Under the pieces are notes generated by a model, which was not told the origin of the DNA, searched no databases, and saw only the letters and a list, made by a program, of their open reading frames with translations. DNA of 5,249 bases from Clostridiaceae bacterium (GTDB lineage: Bacteria > Bacillota > Clostridia > DSM-8532). Positions 1 through 5,249 of the stretch are shown here, in pieces (within the stretch, counting starts at the first letter, position 1; every line of letters begins with the position of its first letter). The position numbers and the translations under genes are program-made. Location of the stretch: assembly GCA_025361665.1 (NCBI GenBank), contig JANYKF010000342.1, positions 1-5,249 of the forward strand. The letters run 5' to 3'.

Positions 1-1
1 C

Positions 2-916
2 TACGTCAACTACATCTACATGCTCATTTGGCCCATGCGCATGCTGGGCTGGCTCATCAACGTGCTGTCCCAGTGCTTGGCCTCCCTGAAGAAGATTGAC
101 GTGCTGTTTGATGAGGTCCCGGAGGTCAAGGATCCGGAAAATCCGGTGGAACCCGCGGAACGGAAGGGTCACATCATATTCGACCATGTCACTCTTGTTG
201 CAAACGGGATGACCATTCTGGATGATGTCTGTTTTGATGCGAAGCCGGGCGGCACGGTGGCCATCATGGGCGCGACCGGCGCCGGCAAGAGTTCGCTTAT
301 CAACCTGATTGGCCGCTACTACGACTGTACGTCCGGCCGCATCCTCGTGGATGGCGTGGATGTGCGTGATCAGGCATTGGAGCCCTTGCGGAAAAATACT
401 TCGGTCGTGATGCAGGATGTATTCCTGTTTTCAGACACGATCGAGGAAAACATCCGATTCGGCAGCCCGGAAATTCTTGCAGAAAACCTGGTCAGCGCGG
501 CGAAGGATGCCCATGTGCATGAGTTCGTCATGAAGCTTCACGATGGATACAAGACTGTGATCGGAGAACGCGGGATTGGTCTTTCCGGTGGACAGAAGCA
601 GCGCATTTCCATGGCGCGCGCCCTGGCCCGAGACAGCAAGGTCCTGGTATTCGATGATGCCACCTCAGCCCTTGACATGGAAACGGAGCATCAAATCCAG
701 CAGGCCCTTGAAAGCAGGATCGGCGTGACGAAATTCATCATCGCACACCGTGTGTCCGCCGTGAAGAATGCGGATGAAATCCTCATCCTGGAAAACGGCG
801 CCGTCATGGAACGCGGTTCCCATCAGGAGCTGCTGGACCTTCGGGGATACTACTACGACACGTATGTGCTGCAGTTCCAGGGGCTGCTGGATATCCACGA
901 AGAGGAGGCGGGCTGA
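2..916 (+). CDS. Heterodimeric ABC exporter, first half-transporter subunit (5' end outside window)
   Basis: The reading frame is open from base 2, so the start lies upstream and most of the membrane domain is missing. Numbering from the Met at base 20, residues 1-20 look like the end of the last transmembrane helix, followed by the linker and a complete ATPase domain. Motifs are Walker A GATGAGKSS (84-92), Q-loop Gln132, signature LSGGQ (188-192), Walker B VLVFDDA (208-214), D-loop SALD (216-219) and switch His243. Two positions are unusual. Asp213 replaces the catalytic Glu, and Ala61 stands where the adenine-stacking A-loop aromatic is expected. In the exporter family this marks the degenerate-site subunit of a heterodimer (TM287, BmrC, LmrC type). 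It sits in the inner membrane with the product of the next gene, which it overlaps by one base. The substrate cannot be told from sequence; drugs, lipids or peptides are all possible. Family assignment is firm and the heterodimer role is well supported by the neighbour. Confidence 0.95.
   Translation, partial: YVNYIYMLIWPMRMLGWLINVLSQCLASLKKIDVLFDEVPEVKDPENPVEPAERKGHIIFDHVTLVANGMTILDDVCFDAKPGGTVAIMGATGAGKSSLINLIGRYYDCTSGRILVDGVDVRDQALEPLRKNTSVVMQDVFLFSDTIEENIRFGSPEILAENLVSAAKDAHVHEFVMKLHDGYKTVIGERGIGLSGGQKQRISMARALARDSKVLVFDDATSALDMETEHQIQQALESRIGVTKFIIAHRVSAVKNADEILILENGAVMERGSHQELLDLRGYYYDTYVLQFQGLLDIHEEEAG
901..908 (+). promoter_or_regulatory. Ribosome binding site of second ABC subunit
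   Basis: AGAGGAGG lies inside the last codons of the first ABC gene and ends 7 bases before the ATG at 916. It fixes that start rather than the in-frame ATG at 949, which has no comparable site. With the one-base stop/start overlap (TGATG) it indicates translational coupling of the two subunits. Confidence 0.85.
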
Positions 917-2712
917 TGCCGATCAACAATTTCCGCGAAGACGAAGTCATGAAGGATGAAATCAACACGGCCACTATTTTTCGCCTCTTCGCCTACCTCA
1001 AGCCCCATATGCGGGCGGTTGTCCAAACGCTGTTCCTGATGGGCATCGCCATGGCGGTCGAGTTGTTCAATCCTTATTTTTTAAAGCTCGGGATCGACAA
1101 ATACATCAAGAACGGTGACGGGGTGGGAATCCTGATGATTGGGGGCGTGATGATTGCCCTGAATCTCGGCTCGATGTATTGCGCCCGCTTCCGCATGATC
1201 AGGATGGCCAAGGTATCCAACGACATCCTCCTCACGGTGCGTCAGCAATTGTACGCGCACATCCAGAAATTGTCCTTCTCGTTCTTCGACAGCCGGCCTG
1301 TTGGCAAGATCCTCGCGCGCATCATCGGAGACGTGAATTCTCTCAACGATCTGTTCACCAACAGCGTCACCAGCCTCATCCCGGAAGCCGTGAAGATCCT
1401 TGCGGTTGTCGCCATCATGCTCGTCATGAATTGGCGCCTGGCTTTGGCCGCGCTGGTGACCCTTCCGTTCATGGTGCTGGTCATGGTGTTCGTCAGCCGT
1501 GCCTCCCACAAGGGCTGGCAGCTTTTCCGCAAGAAGGCTTCCAACATGAATGCCTTCACGCACGAGGATTTCTCCGGCATTCGCGTCGTTCAGTCTTTCG
1601 CCGCCGAAAAGGAGACCAGCAGGACATTCTGGACGCTGGTCACCGATTGGCGCAAAGCCTTCGTCTCCGCCGTCAAGTTCGCCGATTTCTTTTGGCCGTC
1701 CGTTGAAATGTCGTGGGGCGTGGGCACGATCGTCGTGTTTTCATACGGCCTGGCGCTCATCAATACCGGCACCATCTCCGTGGGATTGCTCGTTGCGTTC
1801 TCCGGCTACATCGGCATGTTCTGGCAGCCGGTCATGAACATCAGCAATTTTTACAACCAGCTGGTCACCAATATCACAGGAGCCGAACGGATTTTCGAGA
1901 TCCTCGACATAAAGCCGGAAATAACGGACCACGAAGGCTGCGCCGACCTGCCGCCCATTTCGGGAAATGTGGTGTTCAAACATGTCACGTTCGGATATGA
2001 AACATCGAAACCGGTTCTGAAGGATGTCAGCTTCCAGGTCCGCGCCGGTGAAACGATCGCGCTTGTCGGGCCCACGGGCGTGGGCAAGACGACCGTGGTC
2101 AACCTGATCAGCCGTTTTTATGAAACGCAGGAGGGCGAGGTGTCCATTGACGGCCACGATGTGACCAAAGTGAGTATAGAAAGCCTCCGCGGCCAGATGG
2201 GCATCATGATGCAGGACAGCTTTCTGTTTTCCGGCTCCATCCGCGACAATATCCGTTACGGACGACTGGACGCGACGGATGAGGAAATCGAATCCGCGGC
2301 CGCAACCGTCCAGGCCCATGAATTCATCCTGAAATTCGAAAAGGGGTATGATACCGATGTGAATGAGCGCGGAGCACGCCTTTCCGGCGGACAGCGCCAG
2401 CTTATCGCATTTGCCAGGGCCTTGCTTGCGAACCCCCGCATCCTGATACTCGACGAGGCCACCGCCAGCATCGACACCCACACGGAAAAGCTCGTTCAGG
2501 ATGGCATCAAGAAACTGCTGAAAGGGCGGACCTCGTTCGTCATTGCCCACCGACTGTCGACGATCCAGAGTGCGGACCGCATCATGGTCATCGAAAACGG
2601 AAACATCAGCGAGTGCGGCACGCACGAGGAGCTGATGCAGTCTCAAGGAGCCTACTGGCAGCTTTTCATGGCGCAGTTCAAGTTTCTGCATGCAGGCGAA
2701 GCGGCTTCCTGA
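916..2712 (+). CDS. Heterodimeric ABC exporter, second half-transporter subunit (catalytically intact)
   Basis: This complete 598-residue half-transporter has the usual exporter length and order, membrane domain then ATPase. Hydrophobic stretches near residues 33-55, 70-92, 150-171, 174-193, 262-285 and 288-310 fit six membrane helices. The ATPase domain (about 350-590) has A-loop Tyr361, Walker A GPTGVGKTT (385-393), Q-loop Gln433, signature LSGGQRQ (489-495), Walker B ILILDEA (509-515) with catalytic Glu514, D-loop SID (518-520) and switch His545. All canonical positions are present, unlike in its upstream partner, so this subunit should supply the hydrolysis-competent Walker B. In the TM287/288 and BmrCD pairs the degenerate subunit gene also comes first. 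Start 916 is chosen for its ribosome binding site and the overlap with the preceding stop. The last six residues (AGEAAS) and the stop are encoded by one copy of a 21-base direct repeat. The transported substrate is unknown. Confidence 0.97.
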   Translation: MPINNFREDEVMKDEINTATIFRLFAYLKPHMRAVVQTLFLMGIAMAVELFNPYFLKLGIDKYIKNGDGVGILMIGGVMIALNLGSMYCARFRMIRMAKVSNDILLTVRQQLYAHIQKLSFSFFDSRPVGKILARIIGDVNSLNDLFTNSVTSLIPEAVKILAVVAIMLVMNWRLALAALVTLPFMVLVMVFVSRASHKGWQLFRKKASNMNAFTHEDFSGIRVVQSFAAEKETSRTFWTLVTDWRKAFVSAVKFADFFWPSVEMSWGVGTIVVFSYGLALINTGTISVGLLVAFSGYIGMFWQPVMNISNFYNQLVTNITGAERIFEILDIKPEITDHEGCADLPPISGNVVFKHVTFGYETSKPVLKDVSFQVRAGETIALVGPTGVGKTTVVNLISRFYETQEGEVSIDGHDVTKVSIESLRGQMGIMMQDSFLFSGSIRDNIRYGRLDATDEEIESAAATVQAHEFILKFEKGYDTDVNERGARLSGGQRQLIAFARALLANPRILILDEATASIDTHTEKLVQDGIKKLLKGRTSFVIAHRLSTIQSADRIMVIENGNISECGTHEELMQSQGAYWQLFMAQFKFLHAGEAAS

Positions 2713-2758
2713 GGAGTACTCACTCTCTTTTCCGCACGCAGGCGAAGCGGCTTCCTGA
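2692..2758. repeat. 21-base perfect direct repeat, two copies at the end of the ABC gene
   Basis: Bases 2692-2712 and 2738-2758 are identical over 21 positions, offset by 46 bases, with 25 unrelated bases between. Identity stops at both edges (T/C before, G/A after). Each copy contains the imperfect palindrome GAAGCGGCTTC. The first copy encodes the last six codons and the TGA stop of the second ABC gene; the second lies in the convergent gap. The origin could be a local duplication or a small dispersed repeat. Confidence 0.9.
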
Positions 2759-2774
2759 AGCGCGGCCCGCTCCC
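2713..2774. other. Convergent intergenic gap without a clear terminator
   Basis: These 62 bases separate the stop of the ABC operon from the stop of the minus-strand hydrolase. They hold the second repeat copy, an 8-base palindrome GAGTACTC (2714-2721) followed shortly by a TTTT run (2728-2731), and a GCTTC-CT-GAAGC inverted repeat (2750-2761). None forms a convincing GC-rich stem with a U-tract on either strand, so termination is not assigned. Confidence 0.5.
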
Positions 2775-3692
2775 TTATCGTGCAAAGGCATGAAAGGGGT
2801 TGTCTTTCATCAGTTTTCGGATGGCAAATTCTTCCAGACCCGCGGCCCGGAGCTTTGGCAGGAAGGTCTCCACGATGTGGGTGAAAGGTTCCGCCACGCC
2901 GCCATGCGGCTTTGCCGGGTCGTACCAGCCCCTGTCATGGCTGATGAGCAGCTGATCCGTGAATCCCAGGCCAACCATCTTCAAAAGGCAATCCAGGATG
3001 ATCTCATCCGACTCGGGCGATCCGACGTTGTCATAGGACAGCCAGGCCCCTCGTCTGGCCATTTCGACGTGGAGGCTGATATCCGGTTCCGCCTGCGTGT
3101 GGATCCAGATAAAACGGTCCGCCCTGTATCCTGTCTTCTCCAGCAAATCCAATTGTGTACGGACCGTTGAACCCTTGACCGTGTGGCTGCCGATGACCGC
3201 GTTTGTCTCGATGCCCGCCAAAGCGGCAGCTTCCAGCACTTTCGCCTCATGGGCGGTCATTCCGTCGTCGCCGGCACTGATTTTGATCCAGGCCGCCCGG
3301 ACCCCCGTCCCGCCGATATTGCCCTGCAATTCGCCCAGCATCCAGGCACGGAGCGATTCCATACTCGCTGCCTTTACCCAGTCCGGCAGCCAGGGTTCCC
3401 GATAGACACCCGTCGGTACCACTAGCGAAAATCCGGACGCCTTGGAAACAGCCAGGAGAATGTCCACCCGTCGGGCAACCCCTATGGGCGTGCACTCCAC
3501 AATCACGTTGATTCCCGCCTGCCTTGCACGGTCCAGTTCGGGTTTCCTTGTTGCGATGACATCGTCCGTATCGGCGAGGCCGAAACCGGTTGCCGCCTCA
3601 GTCCGCAAATCCGTGAAGATGTGTTCGTGGGAAAGCATCATGCCGATGTCTTCGATTTGCATGGGACCGAGGGTGGTGATCAGTTTCTTCAT
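2775..3692 (-). CDS. Phosphotriesterase-family binuclear metal hydrolase
   Basis: This complete 305-residue protein has the length and pattern of the phosphotriesterase family (amidohydrolase superfamily TIM barrel; relatives include E. coli Php, microbial lactonases and bacterial organophosphate hydrolases). All expected metal positions are visible: HEH at 22-24 (His22, His24), Lys137 in WIKIS as the likely carbamylated bridging ligand, His170 in GSHT, His198 in IHTQAEPD and Asp253 in SHDRGWYDP. The C-terminal FLPKLRAAG...MKDNPFHAF segment matches the usual family end. There is no signal peptide, so it is probably cytoplasmic. The natural substrate is not predictable; a lactone or another ester is more plausible than an organophosphate. 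The start is fixed by AGGAGG placed 6 bases upstream. It lies downstream of a truncated membrane-protein gene on the same strand and convergent with the ABC operon. Family certain, substrate unknown. Confidence 0.95.
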   Translation of the reverse strand: MKKLITTLGPMQIEDIGMMLSHEHIFTDLRTEAATGFGLADTDDVIATRKPELDRARQAGINVIVECTPIGVARRVDILLAVSKASGFSLVVPTGVYREPWLPDWVKAASMESLRAWMLGELQGNIGGTGVRAAWIKISAGDDGMTAHEAKVLEAAALAGIETNAVIGSHTVKGSTVRTQLDLLEKTGYRADRFIWIHTQAEPDISLHVEMARRGAWLSYDNVGSPESDEIILDCLLKMVGLGFTDQLLISHDRGWYDPAKPHGGVAEPFTHIVETFLPKLRAAGLEEFAIRKLMKDNPFHAFAR

Positions 3693-3978
3693 TTGGGTTC
3701 CTCCTGTTCATCGTGCATTCTCGATTTTTCCCGGATTGCATTTCTGTCAATCGTCCTTCCCTGAAGGAAAGAAAGAAATCGCCGGCGATGGAAAATCCAA
3801 AAACTCCGATGAGCAGTGGAAATCCCGAGACGGTTCGACCCTGGGCAATCAGCGCCACAGCCATCAATACGATGCAGGAGGGTGTAACGGCAAGTTTATT
3901 CCGGTATTTACCGGTTTTCACGGCGTGAACCGACAGGTCCGCGGGAACCAGCAAACCAGGAAGCCACAGGTACTGCAT
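3598..3978 (-). pseudogene. Truncated YhhN/TMEM86-like membrane protein (N-terminal third only)
   Basis: From the Met at 3978 the frame gives a hydrophobic start with likely membrane helices near residues 3-20, 33-48 and 54-72. It includes the segment LIGVFGFSIAGDFFLSFREGR (55-75), whose GD pair (66-67) resembles the first conserved block of the YhhN family (lysoplasmalogenase-like, about 200 or more residues, multi-helix). After about residue 76 (near base 3751) the similarity and hydrophobicity stop. The frame then runs through a hydrophilic tail and 95 bases into the phosphotriesterase gene before a stop. About two thirds of a normal family member is missing, with no room for it before the next gene. 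A good AAGGAGG site 7 bases ahead of 3978 shows the start was, or still is, translated. I infer a decayed gene whose 3' part was deleted. Alternatively it is a genuine short membrane protein. The family call rests on remembered pattern, not a search. Confidence 0.5.
3699..3705 (-). promoter_or_regulatory. Ribosome binding site of the phosphotriesterase-family gene
   Basis: The minus strand reads AGGAGGA here, 6 bases before the ATG at 3692. This supports the chosen start and shows the gene can be translated independently of the fragment upstream. Confidence 0.85.
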
Positions 3979-3985
3979 ACTCATC

Positions 3986-3992
3986 CCTCCTT
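3986..3992 (-). promoter_or_regulatory. Ribosome binding site of the YhhN-like fragment
   Basis: The minus strand reads AAGGAGG, 7 bases before the ATG at 3978 and only 1 base before another in-frame ATG at 3984, so 3978 is the better start. The two leading A bases also belong to the 3' arm of the hairpin at 3991-4012. Confidence 0.7.
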
Positions 3993-4012
3993 CGGACGAT
4001 CTGTTGTCCGAA
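3991..4012 (-). promoter_or_regulatory. Perfect 7-base inverted repeat abutting a ribosome binding site
   Basis: TTCGGAC (3991-3997) and GTCCGAA (4006-4012) are exact reverse complements with an 8-base spacer. In a minus-strand transcript the 3' arm overlaps the start of the AAGGAGG site of the YhhN-like fragment. It could be an RNA hairpin that tunes translation, or a DNA operator just downstream of the candidate promoter at 4021-4029. Confidence 0.55.
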
Positions 4013-4020
4013 CCAACTTG

Positions 4021-4029
4021 ATGATACCA
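4021..4029 (-). promoter_or_regulatory. Candidate extended -10 promoter element for the minus-strand unit
   Basis: The minus strand reads TGGTATCAT, an extended -10 (TG-n-TATCAT, five of six consensus bases). I see no good -35 at 16-18 bases upstream, which extended -10 promoters can tolerate. Transcription would begin near 4014, directly before the inverted repeat at 3991-4012. This is motif reading only. Confidence 0.35.
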
Positions 4030-4133
4030 CACACCAATCTGAATTTGCGCTTCCGCCCTGTGATTTTCCTGATGACGCCCGCCATGATTCATGATAGACT
4101 TCACATGCTTCGCGGCGAATCACCAGCAAGCCA

Positions 4134-4187
4134 CTGCAAATGCGTCCGAGTCTACTGTTTTATGTTATTTGAACGACGCATTTACAG
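4134..4187. repeat. 13-base inverted repeat with 28-base AT-rich spacer
   Basis: CTGCAAATGCGTC (4134-4146) and GACGCATTTACAG (4175-4187) match as reverse complements at 12 of 13 positions. The one mismatch (C4137 against A4184) becomes a G-U pair in a minus-strand transcript. The spacer holds TGTTTTATGTTATTTG. Arm centres are 41 bases apart, close to four helical turns, so paired operator half-sites around a promoter are as plausible as an RNA stem-loop. Confidence 0.7.
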
Positions 4188-4191
4188 GGTG

Positions 4192-4234
4192 GGATGATGC
4201 GCGGCTACTCATGAACCACCGGATCGCATCATTC
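4192..4234 (+). promoter_or_regulatory. Inverted repeat in the leader of the glycoside hydrolase gene
   Basis: ATGATGCG (4194-4201) pairs exactly with CGCATCAT (4225-4232). It extends outward by a G-U and a G-C pair, and a CGG/CCG pair (4202-4204 with 4219-4221) can form inside. If transcription starts before about 4190 this would be a leader hairpin some 20 bases before the ribosome binding site. Role unknown. Confidence 0.4.
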
Positions 4235-4253
4235 ATCCGCCAGGAACAAAAAC

Positions 4254-4262
4254 AAGGGGAGG
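4254..4262 (+). promoter_or_regulatory. Ribosome binding site of the glycoside hydrolase gene
   Basis: AAGGGGAGG ends 8 bases before the ATG at 4271 and decides that start over the in-frame ATG at 4211, which would add 20 residues but has no ribosome binding site. Confidence 0.85.
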
Positions 4263-4270
4263 AAACCATC

Positions 4271-5249
4271 ATGGACGTACTGCCATTTCGCCAGGTCCAC
4301 CTCGACTTCCACACTTCGGAGGTCATCGGAAACATCGGGGCCCGCTTTTCGCGCGAGCAGTTCCAGAGGGCCCTGAAACTGGGCCATGTGAACTCGATCA
4401 CCGTTTTCTCGAAATGCCACCATGGGTGGGCATACCATCCGTCAACCGCCAACGAGACGCACCCGGGCCTGTCGTTTGATTTGCTGGGTGAGCAGATTGC
4501 CGCCGCCCACCAAATCGGCGTGAAGACTCCGGTCTACATATCGGCCGGCCTGGATGAGAAAATGTCGCGACGCCATCCCGAATGGCTTTTCCGCAACAGG
4601 GATGAAAGCACATCGTGGGCAAAGAATTTCCTGGTGCCGGGTTATCATGAGTTCTGCTTCAACACGCCGTATCTTGATTATCTGCTTGCCCAGGTGAAGG
4701 AAGTCACGGAGCGGTATGACGCGGATGGAATCTTCCTTGACATCGTCGGGGTGCGTGCCTGTTATTGCCAGCACTGCATCGCCACAGTCCGGAGAATGGG
4801 TAAATCGCCGGATGATCTGTCGGCGATGATGGAAATATGGGAGAATACCTACGCCAACTATACGCGCCGCGTGGAGGAGATCGTCCACGGCATCAAGCCC
4901 GGACTGCGCATTTTCCACAACGGCGGGCATATCCGGCGCGGCCGGCGCGATTTGGCCGCGATGGACACCCACCTGGAACTGGAATCCCTACCCACCGGCG
5001 GGTGGGGGTATGATCACTTCCCCTTGTCTGCCCGATATGTGCAGCAGCTGGGTATGGAGCTCCTTGGCATGACCGGCAAGTTCCACACCACCTGGGGTGA
5101 ATTCGGCGGCTTCAAGCACCCGAACGCCCTGCGATACGAAGCGGCGCTCAGCCTGGCGAACGGAGCGAAATGCTCCATCGGGGATCAACTTCACCCTGAA
5201 GGCGAAATGGATATCGCCACGTATCGACTCGTCGGAGCCGCGTATGCTG
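4271..5249 (+). CDS. GHL6-type glycoside hydrolase (alpha-L-fucosidase-like barrel), 3' end outside window
   Basis: The frame is open to the window edge (326 residues) and has no signal peptide, so the enzyme is probably cytoplasmic. Its conserved blocks match what I know of hypothetical glycosyl hydrolase 6 proteins (GHL6), often followed by a beta-galactosidase trimerisation-like domain: ITVFSKCHHGWAYHPS (43-58), HPGLSFDLLGEQI (64-76), PVYISAGLDE (87-96), NTPYLDYL (131-138), DADGIFLDIVG (150-160), ESLPTGGWGYDHFP (238-251), GMTGKFHTTWGEFGG (266-280) and GAKCSIGDQLHP (298-309). Asp157 at the end of a barrel strand and Glu238 or Glu277 are candidate catalytic residues, by analogy with fucosidase-like barrels. 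A Cys cluster (C164, C166, C169) may bind a metal. Related proteins include the GH151 alpha-L-fucosidase group, but the sugar specificity here is inference. It is divergent from the phosphotriesterase unit. The start at 4271 follows a strong ribosome binding site. Confidence 0.85.
   Translation, partial: MDVLPFRQVHLDFHTSEVIGNIGARFSREQFQRALKLGHVNSITVFSKCHHGWAYHPSTANETHPGLSFDLLGEQIAAAHQIGVKTPVYISAGLDEKMSRRHPEWLFRNRDESTSWAKNFLVPGYHEFCFNTPYLDYLLAQVKEVTERYDADGIFLDIVGVRACYCQHCIATVRRMGKSPDDLSAMMEIWENTYANYTRRVEEIVHGIKPGLRIFHNGGHIRRGRRDLAAMDTHLELESLPTGGWGYDHFPLSARYVQQLGMELLGMTGKFHTTWGEFGGFKHPNALRYEAALSLANGAKCSIGDQLHPEGEMDIATYRLVGAAYA

Larger units (their letters stand above)
3993..4253. other. Divergent intergenic regulatory region
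   Basis: About 260 bases separate the minus-strand YhhN fragment from the plus-strand glycoside hydrolase gene. No protein gene is convincing here. The region holds the hairpin at 3991-4012, an extended -10 candidate, a 13-base inverted repeat (4134-4187) around an AT-rich core and a smaller inverted repeat (4192-4234). No clear -35/-10 pair could be assigned for the plus-strand gene. Confidence 0.6.

Noticed and set aside
1741..2691. Long minus-strand open frame (316 residues) opposite the second ABC gene
   Set aside because: It lies wholly antisense to a gene with complete ABC motifs, has no family-like motif or ribosome binding site that I can see, and its composition is that of a shadow frame in GC-rich DNA.
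2714..2731. GAGTACTC palindrome followed by TTTT as a terminator of the ABC operon
   Set aside because: The stem is only four pairs with no loop room and the T-run is short, so it does not look like a working intrinsic terminator.
3689..3765. Alternative minus-strand frame ending in TGA that overlaps the hydrolase ATG, suggesting a frameshifted YhhN-like gene coupled to it
   Set aside because: The ATGA overlap is attractive, but the frame encodes a short charged tail rather than the hydrophobic helices the family needs, so a one-base shift would not restore the protein.
4134..4187. The 13-base inverted repeat as ends of a miniature transposable element
   Set aside because: The whole unit is only 54 bases and I see no flanking target-site duplication.
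3442..4197. Plus-strand open frame of 251 residues across the hydrolase start and intergenic region
   Set aside because: It is antisense to the phosphotriesterase-family gene and the YhhN-like fragment, has no recognisable domain, and starts without a ribosome binding site.
4169..4198. TTGAAC and GATGAT as a plus-strand promoter for the glycoside hydrolase gene
   Set aside because: Each hexamer matches only four of six consensus bases at an 18-base spacing, which is too weak to call.

Overview
The window carries parts of three transcription units and has moderately GC-rich DNA by eye. All four open genes have strong AGGAGG-type ribosome binding sites or tight coupling. The gene set is a paired half-size ABC exporter, a phosphotriesterase-family metal hydrolase, a fragment of a YhhN/TMEM86-type membrane protein, and a GHL6-type glycoside hydrolase. 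It suits an anaerobic or gut/sediment carbohydrate-degrading bacterium, for example from Clostridia, Lentisphaerota or a related lineage. The sequence alone does not settle the phylum.

Left part (2-2712, plus strand): two half-transporter genes overlap by one base. The first is cut by the window edge and keeps only the end of its membrane domain plus a full ATPase domain. The second is complete at 598 residues. The first has Asp in place of the catalytic Walker B Glu and lacks the A-loop aromatic residue. The second is intact in every ATPase motif. This is the usual arrangement of an asymmetric heterodimeric exporter (TM287/288, BmrCD, LmrCD type).

Middle (2713-3692): a 62-base convergent gap holds two copies of a 21-base perfect direct repeat, one of which encodes the last six residues and the stop of the second ABC gene. 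On the minus strand follows a complete 305-residue phosphotriesterase-family hydrolase with all the metal-ligand positions, including a Lys at the bridging position.

Right part (3693-5249): just upstream of the hydrolase, on the same strand, is the first third of a YhhN-type membrane protein gene with a good ribosome binding site but no remaining C-terminal two thirds. It probably represents a decayed first gene of the unit. A divergent intergenic region (about 3993-4253) holds several inverted repeats: a hairpin abutting the YhhN remnant's ribosome binding site, a 13-base inverted repeat with a 28-base spacer, and a smaller hairpin in front of the plus-strand gene. The window ends inside a GHL6-type glycoside hydrolase gene (326 residues visible).

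No RNA gene, CRISPR array, insertion sequence or prophage gene was seen. I found no convincing new multi-gene system; the items most worth a second look are the inverted repeats between the divergent genes, the truncated membrane protein and the repeat at the transporter gene's 3' end.
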